The notes under the pieces: model-generated
Seen by the model: only the letters and a program-made list of their open reading frames with translations
Told to the model about the DNA's origin: nothing
Databases searched by the model: none
Made by a program: the position numbers and the translations under genes
Origin: Flavobacteriaceae bacterium
GTDB lineage: Bacteria; Bacteroidota; Bacteroidia; Flavobacteriales; Flavobacteriaceae
DNA: 64,000 nucleotides
Direction: 5' to 3'
Assembly: GCA_014075215.1 (NCBI GenBank)
Contig: CP046177.1
Span: 744,001-808,000 of the forward strand
Shown: positions 1 through 8,527 of the stretch, in pieces
Numbering within the stretch: position 1 is the stretch's first letter
How the letters are laid out: every line of letters begins with the position of its first letter

Positions 1-1
1 T

Positions 2-190
2 AATAGGATTAAAGCAGTTTTAGCTGAAAAGGGAAAAACGAATAACTGGTTAGCCGATGAAATAGATATGAATAAGAATACTATTTCAAAATGGTGTAGG
101 AATGATATGCAACCAAGAATTGAAAACCTATTCCAAGTGGCAAGGATTTTGGATGTAGATGTGAGAGAACTTCTTATTTCAACAAAATAA
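2..190 (+). CDS. Partial XRE-type helix-turn-helix protein (5' end outside window)
   Basis: The last 62 codons of a small DNA-binding protein run open from the window edge to TAA at 188. The text reads as an XRE/Cro HTH: a recognition helix around NKNTISKWC, then the usual second half with PRIENLFQVARILDV and a short tail ending ELLIST. Such proteins often act as controllers of restriction-modification genes, and this one sits 5 bp upstream of a cytosine methyltransferase on the same strand. A role as C protein or repressor of that cluster is inferred from position only. The N-terminus lies upstream of the window. Confidence 0.75.
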   Translation, partial: NRIKAVLAEKGKTNNWLADEIDMNKNTISKWCRNDMQPRIENLFQVARILDVDVRELLISTK

Positions 191-195
191 TTTAA

Positions 196-1267
196 TTGGG
201 AAATTTTAAAAACATACTAACCCAAACCCCTCTAAAGGCAGTTGACTTTTTCTGTGGAGGCGGTGGTATGAGTTATGGTATGCAAGAGGCAGGTGTAAAA
301 GTGCTTGCAGGTATCGATAATGACTCAAACTGTAAAGAAACGTATGAAGCAAATATAAATGAAGCTTGCTTTATTGAGGAAGATGTATTCAAGTTAAAAG
401 AAAAAGATTTACAAAAAAGGCTGGGGTTAAAAAAACGTGATAAAAATTTAATTCTGATTGGTTGTAGCCCTTGTCAATTTTGGAGTATTATAAATACGGA
501 TAAAACCAAATCTGAAAAATCTAAAAATCTTCTTGTGGAGTTTAGAAGGTTTGTAGAGTATTTCCGTCCGGGATATGTGATAGTTGAAAATGTTCCCGGA
601 GTATTGAGAAAAAAGAAAGAGAGCGGGTTAGCCGATTTTATCGATTGGCTAGAAAGTAATAAGTATCAAGTTCACTTTGACGTTCATAACACTAGCGATT
701 ATGGTGTTCCTCAAAATAGAAAACGTTTTACACTTTTAGCTAATCGAGTATCAAAAAATAAAATATTCCCCAAAAAAGATGTTTTTAAGTTATCTGTAAA
801 AGATGTTTTGGGAGAGCAAAATGGTTTTCCAAAAATTAATGCAGGTACTAAGGATGAAACAGCTTTTTTGCATACATCATCTAATTTGAAAGGTATAACA
901 TTGGAACGCCTTCAAAATGTTAAAAAAGATGGTGGGGATAGAATGGGGTTTGCTAATATGGAGCATCTTCAATTGGATTGTTTTATAGGTAAAGATGATT
1001 CTTTTAAAGACACTTTTGGCAGGATGTGGTGGAATAGACCTGCTCCGACAATCACTACAAAATTTTTGAGTGGTTCCAAATGGAAGATTTGCACACCCTG
1101 AAGAAGACAGAGGAATTTCATTGAGAGAGGGCGCAGTACTCCAATCTTTTCCTAAAGACTATATTTTTAAGGGAATAAGTATGGCATCAATAGCACGTAT
1201 TATTGGAAATGCCGTACCTCCTGAATATGCAAAAAGAATTGGTAAAACAATGATTAATAATAGATAG
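196..1267 (+). pseudogene. DNA (cytosine-5) methyltransferase, frameshifted near 1070
   Basis: A 5mC methyltransferase read in two frames. The first frame (196-1101, TTG start) carries the SAM-binding FCGGGGMSYG, the catalytic PCQ loop (SPCQFWS), ENVPG and QNRKRF motifs, and reaches RPAPTITTKFLS. The second frame (to 1267) continues with PNGRFAHPEEDRG, the REGA segment and the C-terminal IGNAVPP motif. Removing one G in the GTGGTTCC stretch near 1070 restores one protein of about 357 aa, a normal length for small Dcm-like enzymes. As written the product lacks motif X and should be inactive. The downstream Vsr nuclease fits, because Vsr repairs T:G mismatches left by deaminated 5mC. A sequencing error cannot be excluded. 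Confidence 0.85.
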
Positions 1268-1786
1268 TGAAAGGAAATCAAACAGATAAGTTATTAATGA
1301 AATTTGACCCAAGAACAATCGAACACTTGGGGATTCAAATGTATTCAACTCTTCCACCTGTTATAGCAGAACTTGTGAGTAATTCTTATGATGCTGAAGC
1401 GGAAGAAGTAACTATTCATTTGTTTGATGAAAAGGAAAAGGAAATTATTGTAGAGGATAATGGTCACGGAATGAGTTTTTCCGAAATTAATGATAAATTT
1501 CTTCTCATAGGGCGTAATCGTAGAGAAACGGAAAGCTCTCAAAAAAGTGAGAATAATAAAAGATATGTTATAGGTAAAAATAGGAAGTGATAAGTATAGT
1601 CCGAATAAAATCATAGCATATATTGTAGGTGGAGAAGTTGATTATAACGACAGAAAAACGCGAGATGAAATTGAGTCAATGTCAACAACTGATAAAGTAT
1701 ATGCCAAAACTTTTAATGAACTCCTCACTAATGCTCAGAATTATCATCACGAATTCATTGAAAAATATGAGCAGATGATTAATTAG
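1267..1786 (+). pseudogene. GHKL (HSP90/MORC-like) ATPase remnant with internal deletion
   Basis: The N-terminal 107 residues (1267-1590) hold the start of a GHKL ATPase: the N box ELVSNSYDAEA and the DNGHGM motif. The frame stops after YVIGKNRK, where the glycine-rich ATP lid should begin. A second piece in another frame (1586-1786, SDKYSPNKIIAYIVGG to YEQMIN) looks like the C-terminal end of the same kind of protein. These ATPases normally exceed 500 aa, so most of the middle is gone. The start codon touches the methyltransferase stop. ATPases of this kind are often found beside 5mC methyltransferase and Vsr genes. The fragment is almost certainly non-functional. Confidence 0.7.
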
Positions 1787-1789
1787 GAA

Positions 1790-2203
1790 ATGGATATTTA
1801 TTCATCTGACAAAAGAAAGGATATAATGTCTAAAATCTCGGGTAAGGAAATCAAACCTGAAATAGTCGTTCGAAAATTTCTTTTTTCACAAGGATTTCGA
1901 TATAGAAAAAATGTCAAATATCTTCCCGGCAAACCCGATATTGTCCTTAAAAAGCATAAAGTAATTATTTTTGTAAATGGCTGTTTTTGGCATGGTCATA
2001 ACTGTAAAGCAGGTAAGCTCCCATCTACCAGAAAAGAGTTTTGGGAAAATAAAATAGGAAACACTGGAAAAAGAGATTTTAAAAATCAGGCAGAACTTGC
2101 CGGGTTAGGTTGGAAAGTAATTGTTATATGGCAATGTGAATTAAAAAACAAAGAACTAAAATCCGAAAGATTACAAAAATTAGTTGAAGAAATCAGAAGT
2201 TGA
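1790..2203 (+). CDS. vsr: Very short patch repair endonuclease (Vsr)
   Basis: A 137-aa protein of normal Vsr length. Diagnostic segments are MSKISGKEIKPE near the N-terminus, the nuclease core LPGKPDIVLKKHKVIIFVNG followed by CFWHGHNC (zinc and catalytic region), the WENKI segment and GWKVIVIWQCEL at the end. Vsr nicks DNA beside T:G mismatches that arise by deamination of 5-methylcytosine. The ATG at 1790 lies just after the stop of the ATPase remnant. It is the only gene of the four-gene island that looks intact, and may have lost its purpose if the methyltransferase is dead. Confidence 0.93.
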   Translation: MDIYSSDKRKDIMSKISGKEIKPEIVVRKFLFSQGFRYRKNVKYLPGKPDIVLKKHKVIIFVNGCFWHGHNCKAGKLPSTRKEFWENKIGNTGKRDFKNQAELAGLGWKVIVIWQCELKNKELKSERLQKLVEEIRS

Positions 2204-2239
2204 ATGTTGATTCGATCTTGGTTCGGAATTCGTAGCAGT

Positions 2240-2274
2240 AAAAAAACTCCATCGTATGAAATGGAGCTTTTTTT
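2240..2274. terminator. Bidirectional terminator between vsr and usp
   Basis: An A-run, the stem CTCCAT, an 8-nt loop, ATGGAG and a T-run form a hairpin that reads as an intrinsic terminator on both strands. It sits between the convergent vsr (+) and stress protein (-) genes. Confidence 0.75.
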
Positions 2275-2282
2275 ATCACCCA

Positions 2283-3110
2283 TTAGATTTTAAAAGTGAT
2301 CAAAGGTCTTAAACTGTTTTTAGAAAGGTTTTTAGCAATGCTTCCGTTAAATAAATGAGAAAGCCCGCTTCTTCCGTGGGTACTCAGAGCAATTAAGTCA
2401 GCATTTACCTCTTTAGAAAAGCTCATAACCCCTTTTACTACAGAAAAATCATTGTATATATTAATAGTGGTTTTACCGGCTTTGAATCCCTCTAAAAAGC
2501 TTCGAATCTTTTCTTTTGAAACAGCAGAACTTTCAAATTTACCCACTGTATTTACCTTTAATAAATGTATTTTGCTTTTAAACTCGTTGGAAAACGCAAC
2601 TAGCTTATGAAAAGGTTCTTTGTTTTCACTCTTAAAATTGGACGCAAAAACAATGTTTTTCACCTTAAAACCCGTTGGGTCTTTTTTAACAACAATTACC
2701 GGGATTTTAGAAGTTCTCACTACTTTTTCCGTGTTAGATCCGATTAAAATTTCTTCGAAATCGGAAACCCCTTTTGAGCCCATTACTATAAAACTCGCAT
2801 TCACTTTATTTGCATATTCAATAATTCCTTCATAAGGGTTTTGAAAACGGATAGCATGTTTTAGAGGAAAATCTTCGGTAAAAAAAATCTGTCCGAGTTG
2901 GGCTATTTTTTCTTTCACTTTTTTAAGATACATCATACTTTCCGGAATACTAAAATTACTGCCGGCTCCCATATCTACAATTCCGGTTGGTAATTCTACC
3001 ATATGCAAAAGGTGCACTTCATAATTAGACTTCTTTGCAATATGTGATGCCAGCTTTACGGCATATTCGGATTTTTTTGAAAAATCTACAGGAACAACTA
3101 TTGTTTTCAT
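2283..3110 (-). CDS. Universal stress protein with two USP domains
   Basis: A 275-aa cytoplasmic protein starting MKTIVVPVDFSKKSEYAVKL, with two UspA-fold halves. The first half has the nucleotide-binding pattern GSKG...IGSNTEKVV followed by IPVIVV. The second half has STHGRSG...NGSIAKNL. This tandem layout of about 270-280 aa is common in Bacteroidota. USP proteins bind ATP or other nucleotides and respond to starvation and stress; the specific role here is unknown. The gene is monocistronic and converges on vsr with a shared terminator. It looks intact. Confidence 0.9.
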   Translation of the reverse strand: MKTIVVPVDFSKKSEYAVKLASHIAKKSNYEVHLLHMVELPTGIVDMGAGSNFSIPESMMYLKKVKEKIAQLGQIFFTEDFPLKHAIRFQNPYEGIIEYANKVNASFIVMGSKGVSDFEEILIGSNTEKVVRTSKIPVIVVKKDPTGFKVKNIVFASNFKSENKEPFHKLVAFSNEFKSKIHLLKVNTVGKFESSAVSKEKIRSFLEGFKAGKTTINIYNDFSVVKGVMSFSKEVNADLIALSTHGRSGLSHLFNGSIAKNLSKNSLRPLITFKI

Positions 3111-3177
3111 AAGACGGTGTTTTTATAAGGATTAGAATACAGACATAAATTTACTAAAAATTAATTGATTTATCTTA

Positions 3178-3209
3178 TTTGGTTATTAGTAAACAAGTTC
3201 CTATATTTG
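3178..3209 (+). promoter_or_regulatory. Bacteroidota-type promoter of rimP-nusA-infB
   Basis: TTTG at 3178-3181 and TATATTTG at 3202-3209, separated by 20 nt, fit the Bacteroidota -33/-7 consensus (TTTG, N19-20, TAnnTTTG). The leader to rimP would be about 55-60 nt. Confidence 0.7.
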
Positions 3210-3238
3210 CAGCGAAATTACAGTAAAAAGAAAATGTA

Positions 3239-3262
3239 GGGGACAATTGTCCCCTCTTTTTA
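3239..3262 (+). promoter_or_regulatory. Perfect palindrome plus U-run in the rimP leader (attenuator-like)
   Basis: GGGGACAATTGTCCCC (3239-3254) is a perfect 16-bp palindrome followed by TCTTTTTAT and, about 10 nt later, the rimP ATG. In RNA this is a stem plus U-tract, in the form of an intrinsic terminator located between promoter and operon. It could attenuate transcription or occlude ribosome binding. No competing antiterminator pairing was worked out. Confidence 0.5.
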
Positions 3263-3271
3263 TACATTAAG

Positions 3272-3736
3272 ATGAATCGGGAAAAAATAAGGGGCCTTGT
3301 TCAGGAAGCACTAGCAGCAAATACATCATTATTTCTGATAAATTTGGAGTTTTTGGCAAATGATACGATTCGATTAACTGTAGACGGAGACACCGGGGTT
3401 TCATTGAAGGAAATTGTTCGGATTAGCAGGCATATAGAACACCATTCGAATCGGGAAGAAGAAGAATACTTTACATTAGAAGTCACCTCGCCCGATATCA
3501 AAGAACCTCTGACGGAGCGAAGGCAATATTTAAAGAACATAGGCAGGGTTCTGAAAGTAAAAACGGATGACTGTGAATATGAAGGAATACTGATAAGTGC
3601 AGATGATGTGAAAATCGTTTTGAAATGGAAAACAAGAGAACCCAAACCGGTTGGTAAAGGGAAGGTTATCGTAGAAAAAATGGCAACTATTATATATAAA
3701 GATATTAAAGAAGCAAAAGTGAAGATCGTATTTTAA
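3272..3736 (+). CDS. rimP: Ribosome maturation factor RimP
   Basis: A 154-aa protein assigned from its position in the conserved rimP-nusA-infB operon and from family features: an N-terminal alpha/beta domain with the conserved region LTVDGDTGVSLKEIVRISRHIE, the middle LEVTSPDIKEPLTERRQYLKNIGR, and a C-terminal SH3-like beta barrel (LKVKTDDCEYEGIL). RimP assists late maturation of the 30S ribosomal subunit. It starts at ATG 3272, just after the palindromic leader, and is followed 13 bp later by nusA. It looks intact. Confidence 0.95.
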   Translation: MNREKIRGLVQEALAANTSLFLINLEFLANDTIRLTVDGDTGVSLKEIVRISRHIEHHSNREEEEYFTLEVTSPDIKEPLTERRQYLKNIGRVLKVKTDDCEYEGILISADDVKIVLKWKTREPKPVGKGKVIVEKMATIIYKDIKEAKVKIVF

Positions 3737-3749
3737 GCAGGTAAATGTA

Positions 3750-5006
3750 ATGGAAAATATAGCATTGATAGAATCATTTTCGGAGTTTAAAGACAGTAAA
3801 AGTATAGACAGAGTAACCTTAATGTCTATTCTGGAAGAAGTATTTAGAGCAGCTTTGAAAAGAAAATTTGGCTCGGATGATAATTTTGATATTATTATCA
3901 ATCCGGATAAAGGAGATTTGGAAATCTGGAGAAACAGAGTTGTTGTTGCCGACGGTGAAGTAGAAGATGATAATGAAGAAATAGAGCTGACGGAAGCACG
4001 AAAAATAGAACCGGATTTTGAAATTGGTGAAGATGTTTCGGAAGAGGTAAAGTTAATAGATCTGGGAAGAAGATCCATCCTGGCATTGCGGCAAAATTTA
4101 ATTTCCAAAATTCATGAGCACGACAGTACAAACGTCTTTAAACAATTCAAAGACCTGGAAGGAGAGATATACAATGCGGAAGTACATCACATTCGTCATA
4201 ATGCAATTATTTTATTAGATGATGACGGAAATGAAATTGTGTTGCCGAAAAGCGAGCAAATCAGGTCGGATTTCTTTAGAAAAGGCGATTCGGTCAGGGG
4301 AGTTATAAAATCCGTAGAATTAAGAGGGAATAAACCTGCCATTATATTATCAAGAACATCTTCTGAGTTTTTAGTAAAACTATTTGAACAAGAAATCCCC
4401 GAAGTTTTTGATGGTTTGATCACCGTAGAAGAGGTAGCCAGAATTCCTGGAGAAAAAGCCAAAGTTGCCGTAGATTCATATGATGACAGGATAGATCCGG
4501 TTGGAGCTTGTGTGGGAATGAAAGGTTCCAGAATCCATGGAATTGTCAGAGAATTGGGAAATGAAAATATTGATGTGGTTAATTACACCAAAAATGAACA
4601 GCTATTTATAGCAAGAGCACTAAGCCCTGCTAAAATTGCTTCTATGGAAATTTATCCTTTTGAAACGCAGAAAAATGGTAAAAAAGGAAGAGTACATGTT
4701 TTTTTAAAACCCGAAGAAGTGTCTAAAGCTATTGGAAAAGGAGGAGTAAATATCCGATTGGCCAGCGAATTAACGAAATACGAAATTGATGTACAAAGAG
4801 AAGGACTGGAGGAAGAAGATGTGGAATTAACCGAATTTACAGACGAAATTGAAGACTGGGTAATTGCAGAGTTTAAAAATATTGGTTTGGATACGGCAAA
4901 AAGTGTATTAGATACAAGTGTTAAAGAACTTTTAAAAAGAACTGATCTGGAGGAAGAAACCATTTTAGAAGTGCAGAAAATATTAAAAGAAGAGTTTGAA
5001 GATTAA
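3750..5006 (+). CDS. nusA: Transcription termination/antitermination factor NusA
   Basis: A 418-aa NusA. The N-terminal RNA-polymerase-binding domain covers about residues 1-125, including ALKRKFGSDDNFDI. An S1 domain follows (about 130-200). The KH region contains GMKGSRIHGIVREL (about residues 256-270) and the GKGGVNIRLA loop (about 328-337). The tail is short and acidic, as in other Bacteroidota, and lacks the two long AR repeats of enterobacteria. NusA modulates pausing, termination and antitermination. It is second in the operon; a 160-bp repeat element separates it from infB. Confidence 0.97.
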   Translation: MENIALIESFSEFKDSKSIDRVTLMSILEEVFRAALKRKFGSDDNFDIIINPDKGDLEIWRNRVVVADGEVEDDNEEIELTEARKIEPDFEIGEDVSEEVKLIDLGRRSILALRQNLISKIHEHDSTNVFKQFKDLEGEIYNAEVHHIRHNAIILLDDDGNEIVLPKSEQIRSDFFRKGDSVRGVIKSVELRGNKPAIILSRTSSEFLVKLFEQEIPEVFDGLITVEEVARIPGEKAKVAVDSYDDRIDPVGACVGMKGSRIHGIVRELGNENIDVVNYTKNEQLFIARALSPAKIASMEIYPFETQKNGKKGRVHVFLKPEEVSKAIGKGGVNIRLASELTKYEIDVQREGLEEEDVELTEFTDEIEDWVIAEFKNIGLDTAKSVLDTSVKELLKRTDLEEETILEVQKILKEEFED

Positions 5007-5042
5007 TTAAATAAAAGCGTAAAAGGAGATAAATATTACAAT

Positions 5043-5202
5043 GAACTCATTTAAACTTTTTGGATTTAAGCGAACATTAGAAGTTTTTAGGACTGTTGAA
5101 GGATTTTTTGAGTTGCATAGCAGCGCTACGGAAGGGAAAAAAGACAAAAACAGAGCGAAAAACAGTAATTTTTTAGCAAATTGAAAAAGTTTAAATGAGT
5201 TC
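5043..5202 (+). repeat. Dispersed hairpin repeat, copy A (between nusA and infB)
   Basis: A 160-bp element bounded by arms that are exact reverse complements over 20 bp (5042-5061 and 5184-5203, beginning TGAACTCATTT). The interior carries the core ATAGCAGCGCTAC and an A-rich stretch. The same interior occurs at 9821-9964 and, inverted, at 50033-50192. A 47-codon open frame from ATG 5041 lies wholly within the repeat and is not considered a gene. The copy is inserted inside a core translation operon. Confidence 0.8.
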
Positions 5203-5224
5203 AAATATTAAGGAAATATAATTT

Positions 5225-7888
5225 ATGGCTGAAAGCAAAACAATGAGGCTTAACAAAGTGCTGAGGGAACTCAATATCTCTTTGGATAGAGCAGTAGAAT
5301 ACCTGGCTAAAAACGGACACGAAATAGAAGCCAGGCCTACTACTAAAATATCCGAAGAAACATATCAGGTCTTACTTGATGGCTTTGAAACAGACGCCAG
5401 TAAAAGAGCCGAATCTAAAGAAGTTGGTGAAGAAAAGAGGAAAGAAAAAGAAGCTATTAGGTTAGAATTAGAAGCCAAATTAGAACAAAAAAAAGCAGCT
5501 GAAGCTAAAAAAGAAGAAGTTTTTAAAGTTAAAACCGAAAAGTTAGCGTTTAAAAAGGTAGGTAAAATAGATTTAGAGCCTTCAAAAAAAACCAAAGAAA
5601 CTCAGAAAAAAGAAAAAAAAACAACAACGGAAAAACCCGAACCTCCGAAAGAAAAACCTATTGCTAAAAAAACGGAACCGAGAAAAGAAACCAAAGACCC
5701 GGCAGTAGAGGAGAAAGCCGAACCGGAAACACTCAAAACACAATATAAAAAATTAGATGGGCCCAAATTAACCGGCAAAAAAATTGACCTGAAACAATTT
5801 GAAAAAGTCAATAAAAAACCGGAAGGTAAACCTGAAAAAACGGCTGCTAATGATGCCAATAAAAAGAAAAGAAGAAGAATAAGTAAACCAAGTGCACCAA
5901 ATCAAGGTCAAAATAGAAGTGAAAATAGAGGGAATAAAGGAAGAGGAAGGCAACAGAGACCATCGGTTGCTCAAAAAGAAGAGTTAACAGAAGCAGAAAT
6001 TCAAAAGCAGGTACGAGAGACGTTAGAGAAATTACAAGGAAAATCCTCTAAAGGAAAAGGAGCTAAATACCGCAGAGAAAAACGAGACGCACATCGCCAG
6101 CAATCAGAAGCAGATTTGCAGGCAGCAGAGGCGGAGAGCAAAGTATTAAAGGTAACCGAATTTGTAACCGTTAGTGAGATAGCAACTATGATGGACGTAC
6201 CGGTTACAGATATTATCTCTGCCTGTATGTCTCTCGGAATGATGGTGACTATGAATCAACGCCTCGATGCGGAAACACTGACTATAGTTGCAGAAGAATT
6301 TAATTATACCGTTGAATTTATAGGTACAGAAGTAGAAGAAGCTATTTTTGAAGAACAAGATAAACCGGAAGAGCTAAAAAAACGCGCACCGATTATTACC
6401 GTAATGGGGCATGTGGATCACGGTAAAACATCGCTATTGGATTATATTCGAAAAGCAAATGTAATTGAAGGAGAATCAGGTGGAATTACACAGCATATAG
6501 GAGCCTACTCGGTATATGTAGGAGATGAAAAAATATCATTTTTAGACACTCCGGGTCACGAAGCTTTTACAGCTATGCGTGCACGTGGAGCACAGGTTAC
6601 AGACTTGGTAATTATTGTCGTAGCTGCCGATGATGATGTAATGCCACAAACCAAAGAAGCCATTTCTCATGCACAGGCAGCAAGAGTTCCCATTATATTC
6701 GCTATCAATAAGATTGATAAGCCAAATGCAAACCCCGATAATGTAAAAACACAATTGTCCGGAATGAACCTGGTAATTGAAGAATGGGGAGGAAATATTC
6801 AATCACAAGATATTTCGGCAAAAACAGGGCAGGGAATAGAAGAACTACTGGAAAAAGTAGTGCTGGAAGCAGAAGTGTTGGAATTAAAAGCAAACCCCAA
6901 TAAAAACGCTGTAGGCGCAGTTGTGGAAGCCCAACTGGATAAAGGAAGAGGATATGTTTCTACCCTTTTAGTGCAGTCAGGAACCATGAAAATAGGAGAC
7001 TATATTCTGGCAGGAAAACACAGCGGAAAAGTACGGGCGATGTTCGATGATAAAGGAAATAGCCTAAAAGAAGCCGGCCCGTCAACACCGGTATCTATAT
7101 TAGGCCTGGACGGAGCACCGCAGGCAGGAGATAAATTTAATGTATTTGACGATGAGCGCGAAGCAAAGCAAATTGCTACCAAACGCTCTCAATTACAAAG
7201 AGAACAATCCGTAAGAACTCAAAAAACACTGACTTTAGACGAGATCGGAAGGCGTATTGCATTAGGAGATTTTAAAGAATTGAATATCATCTTGAAAGGA
7301 GATGTAGACGGTTCTGTGGAGGCCCTGACAGATTCTTTCCAGAAACTGTCTACCGAAGAAATTCAAGTCAATATTTTGCACAAAGGAGTGGGTGCTATCA
7401 CTGAATCGGACGTACTATTAGCATCTGCCTCCGATGCCATTATCGTAGGATTTAATGTACGCCCGCAAGGCAATGCAAAGACAGTTGCAGATAAAGAAGA
7501 AGTAGATATCCGGTTCTATTCGATTATCTATGATGCTATTAACGACCTAAAAGATGCAATGGAAGGAATGCTGTCTCCGGACATGAAAGAAGAAGTTACA
7601 GGAAATGTGGAAATCAGAGAAGTATATAAAATTTCCAAAGTCGGAAATATAGCAGGTTGTATGGTGATGAGCGGTAAAATTTTCAAAGATTCTAACGTGC
7701 GAATTATTAGAGACGGAATAGTAGTGCACGACGGTTCGTTAGTTTCATTGAAACGCTTTAAAGATGATGTAAAGGAAGTTGCTAAAGGATATGATTGTGG
7801 GCTTCAGGTCAAAGGATTTAATGATATCAAAGAAGGCGATACCATAGAAGCATATCAAGAAATAGCGGTTAAAAAGAAACTGAAATAA
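5225..7888 (+). CDS. infB: Translation initiation factor IF-2
   Basis: An 887-aa GTPase that brings initiator tRNA to the 30S subunit. An IF2_N motif (MRLNKVLRELNISLDRAVEYL) at the start is followed by a long Lys/Glu-rich linker (about residues 60-290). Next come a second IF2_N-like segment and the G domain: GHVDHGKT (about 394-401), GITQHIGAY, DTPGHEAF, NKID and SAKTGQG. Domains II to IV reach the C-terminus. The charged linker is usual for Bacteroidota and marine bacteria. ATG 5225 directly follows the repeat element; the nusA-infB gap is 218 bp. It looks intact. Confidence 0.97.
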   Translation: MAESKTMRLNKVLRELNISLDRAVEYLAKNGHEIEARPTTKISEETYQVLLDGFETDASKRAESKEVGEEKRKEKEAIRLELEAKLEQKKAAEAKKEEVFKVKTEKLAFKKVGKIDLEPSKKTKETQKKEKKTTTEKPEPPKEKPIAKKTEPRKETKDPAVEEKAEPETLKTQYKKLDGPKLTGKKIDLKQFEKVNKKPEGKPEKTAANDANKKKRRRISKPSAPNQGQNRSENRGNKGRGRQQRPSVAQKEELTEAEIQKQVRETLEKLQGKSSKGKGAKYRREKRDAHRQQSEADLQAAEAESKVLKVTEFVTVSEIATMMDVPVTDIISACMSLGMMVTMNQRLDAETLTIVAEEFNYTVEFIGTEVEEAIFEEQDKPEELKKRAPIITVMGHVDHGKTSLLDYIRKANVIEGESGGITQHIGAYSVYVGDEKISFLDTPGHEAFTAMRARGAQVTDLVIIVVAADDDVMPQTKEAISHAQAARVPIIFAINKIDKPNANPDNVKTQLSGMNLVIEEWGGNIQSQDISAKTGQGIEELLEKVVLEAEVLELKANPNKNAVGAVVEAQLDKGRGYVSTLLVQSGTMKIGDYILAGKHSGKVRAMFDDKGNSLKEAGPSTPVSILGLDGAPQAGDKFNVFDDEREAKQIATKRSQLQREQSVRTQKTLTLDEIGRRIALGDFKELNIILKGDVDGSVEALTDSFQKLSTEEIQVNILHKGVGAITESDVLLASASDAIIVGFNVRPQGNAKTVADKEEVDIRFYSIIYDAINDLKDAMEGMLSPDMKEEVTGNVEIREVYKISKVGNIAGCMVMSGKIFKDSNVRIIRDGIVVHDGSLVSLKRFKDDVKEVAKGYDCGLQVKGFNDIKEGDTIEAYQEIAVKKKLK

Positions 7889-7941
7889 AGCCGTTTTTCA
7901 TTTTTTTACCGGTAAACTTTACAACCTTCAAACTTGAAACG

Positions 7942-8310
7942 TTACCGCCCTATAGGAACAACAATAGCTCCCGAAAAAGAATCTTTAATAGCTAATAAAG
8001 CCCTGTCAGCTTCTAAGCGGGTTTTATAATTTCCCACTTGAATTTTCCACTCAGGAGACACATAAGTTACATAGGTTTTAATATTCGGGAACTTCGCCTT
8101 GAATTTAGCCTGCGTTCTTTTTACCCTGACTTCAAGGCCATTATATAACTGAATCCTATATCCTAATCCGTGCGTTTTATTGTACTCCCTTTTCTTTTGA
8201 ATTAATTTTTGAATAAAATGATTACGATCTATGCTGTCCTGAGAATAGCCGGTAGCTATACCAAAGAATAACAAAGCGAATACCACAAAGTAAAAAGGCT
8301 TTCTTTTCAT
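7942..8310 (-). CDS. Small exported SPOR-like domain protein
   Basis: A protein of about 122 aa starting at ATG 8310 (MKRKPFYFVVFALLFFGIATGYSQ, a signal peptide). I prefer this start because the upstream extension to 8418 would bury the signal peptide. The mature part ends in a SPOR-like repeat fold: YRIQLYNGLEVRVKRTQAKF, then the second strand-helix with WKIQVGNYKTRLEADRAL. SPOR domains bind denuded peptidoglycan glycans at division sites; such single-domain exported forms are common in flavobacteria. It converges on infB and diverges from the cytochrome operon. Confidence 0.75.
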   Translation of the reverse strand: MKRKPFYFVVFALLFFGIATGYSQDSIDRNHFIQKLIQKKREYNKTHGLGYRIQLYNGLEVRVKRTQAKFKAKFPNIKTYVTYVSPEWKIQVGNYKTRLEADRALLAIKDSFSGAIVVPIGR

Positions 8311-8412
8311 GGTAACTATTGAGATTACAAAAATAACGACTTGTGTTTTAATATATTGAAAATATAATTTATTTAGAATCATTATAAATTGTGATTTAAC
8401 ATTCCTTTGACA

Positions 8413-8443
8413 TTTCAAAATAAAGACAGATGTAGTATTTTTG
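8413..8443 (+). promoter_or_regulatory. Candidate promoter of the ACIII/cytochrome oxidase operon
   Basis: TTTC (8413-8416), 19 nt, then TATTTTTG (8436-8443) is a near-match to the Bacteroidota -33/-7 consensus. It lies about 85 nt upstream of actA. Confidence 0.5.
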
Positions 8444-8527
8444 CACTGCTAATCGGACAACTGTTTTTGTAGCATATTTTGATTAGTATTTTGTATGAAT
8501 TAAGATACTAAATTTAGTTTTTAAAAT

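Noticed and set aside
5041..5184. 47-codon frame (MNSFKLFGFKRTLEVFRTVE and on) between nusA and infB
   Set aside because: It begins in one arm of the hairpin repeat and ends in the other; the related copies at 9821 and 50033 do not keep the frame.
8311..8418. Upstream extension of the SPOR-like gene (start at 8418)
   Set aside because: It would place the signal peptide 36 residues inside the protein; ATG 8310 gives a normal exported protein.
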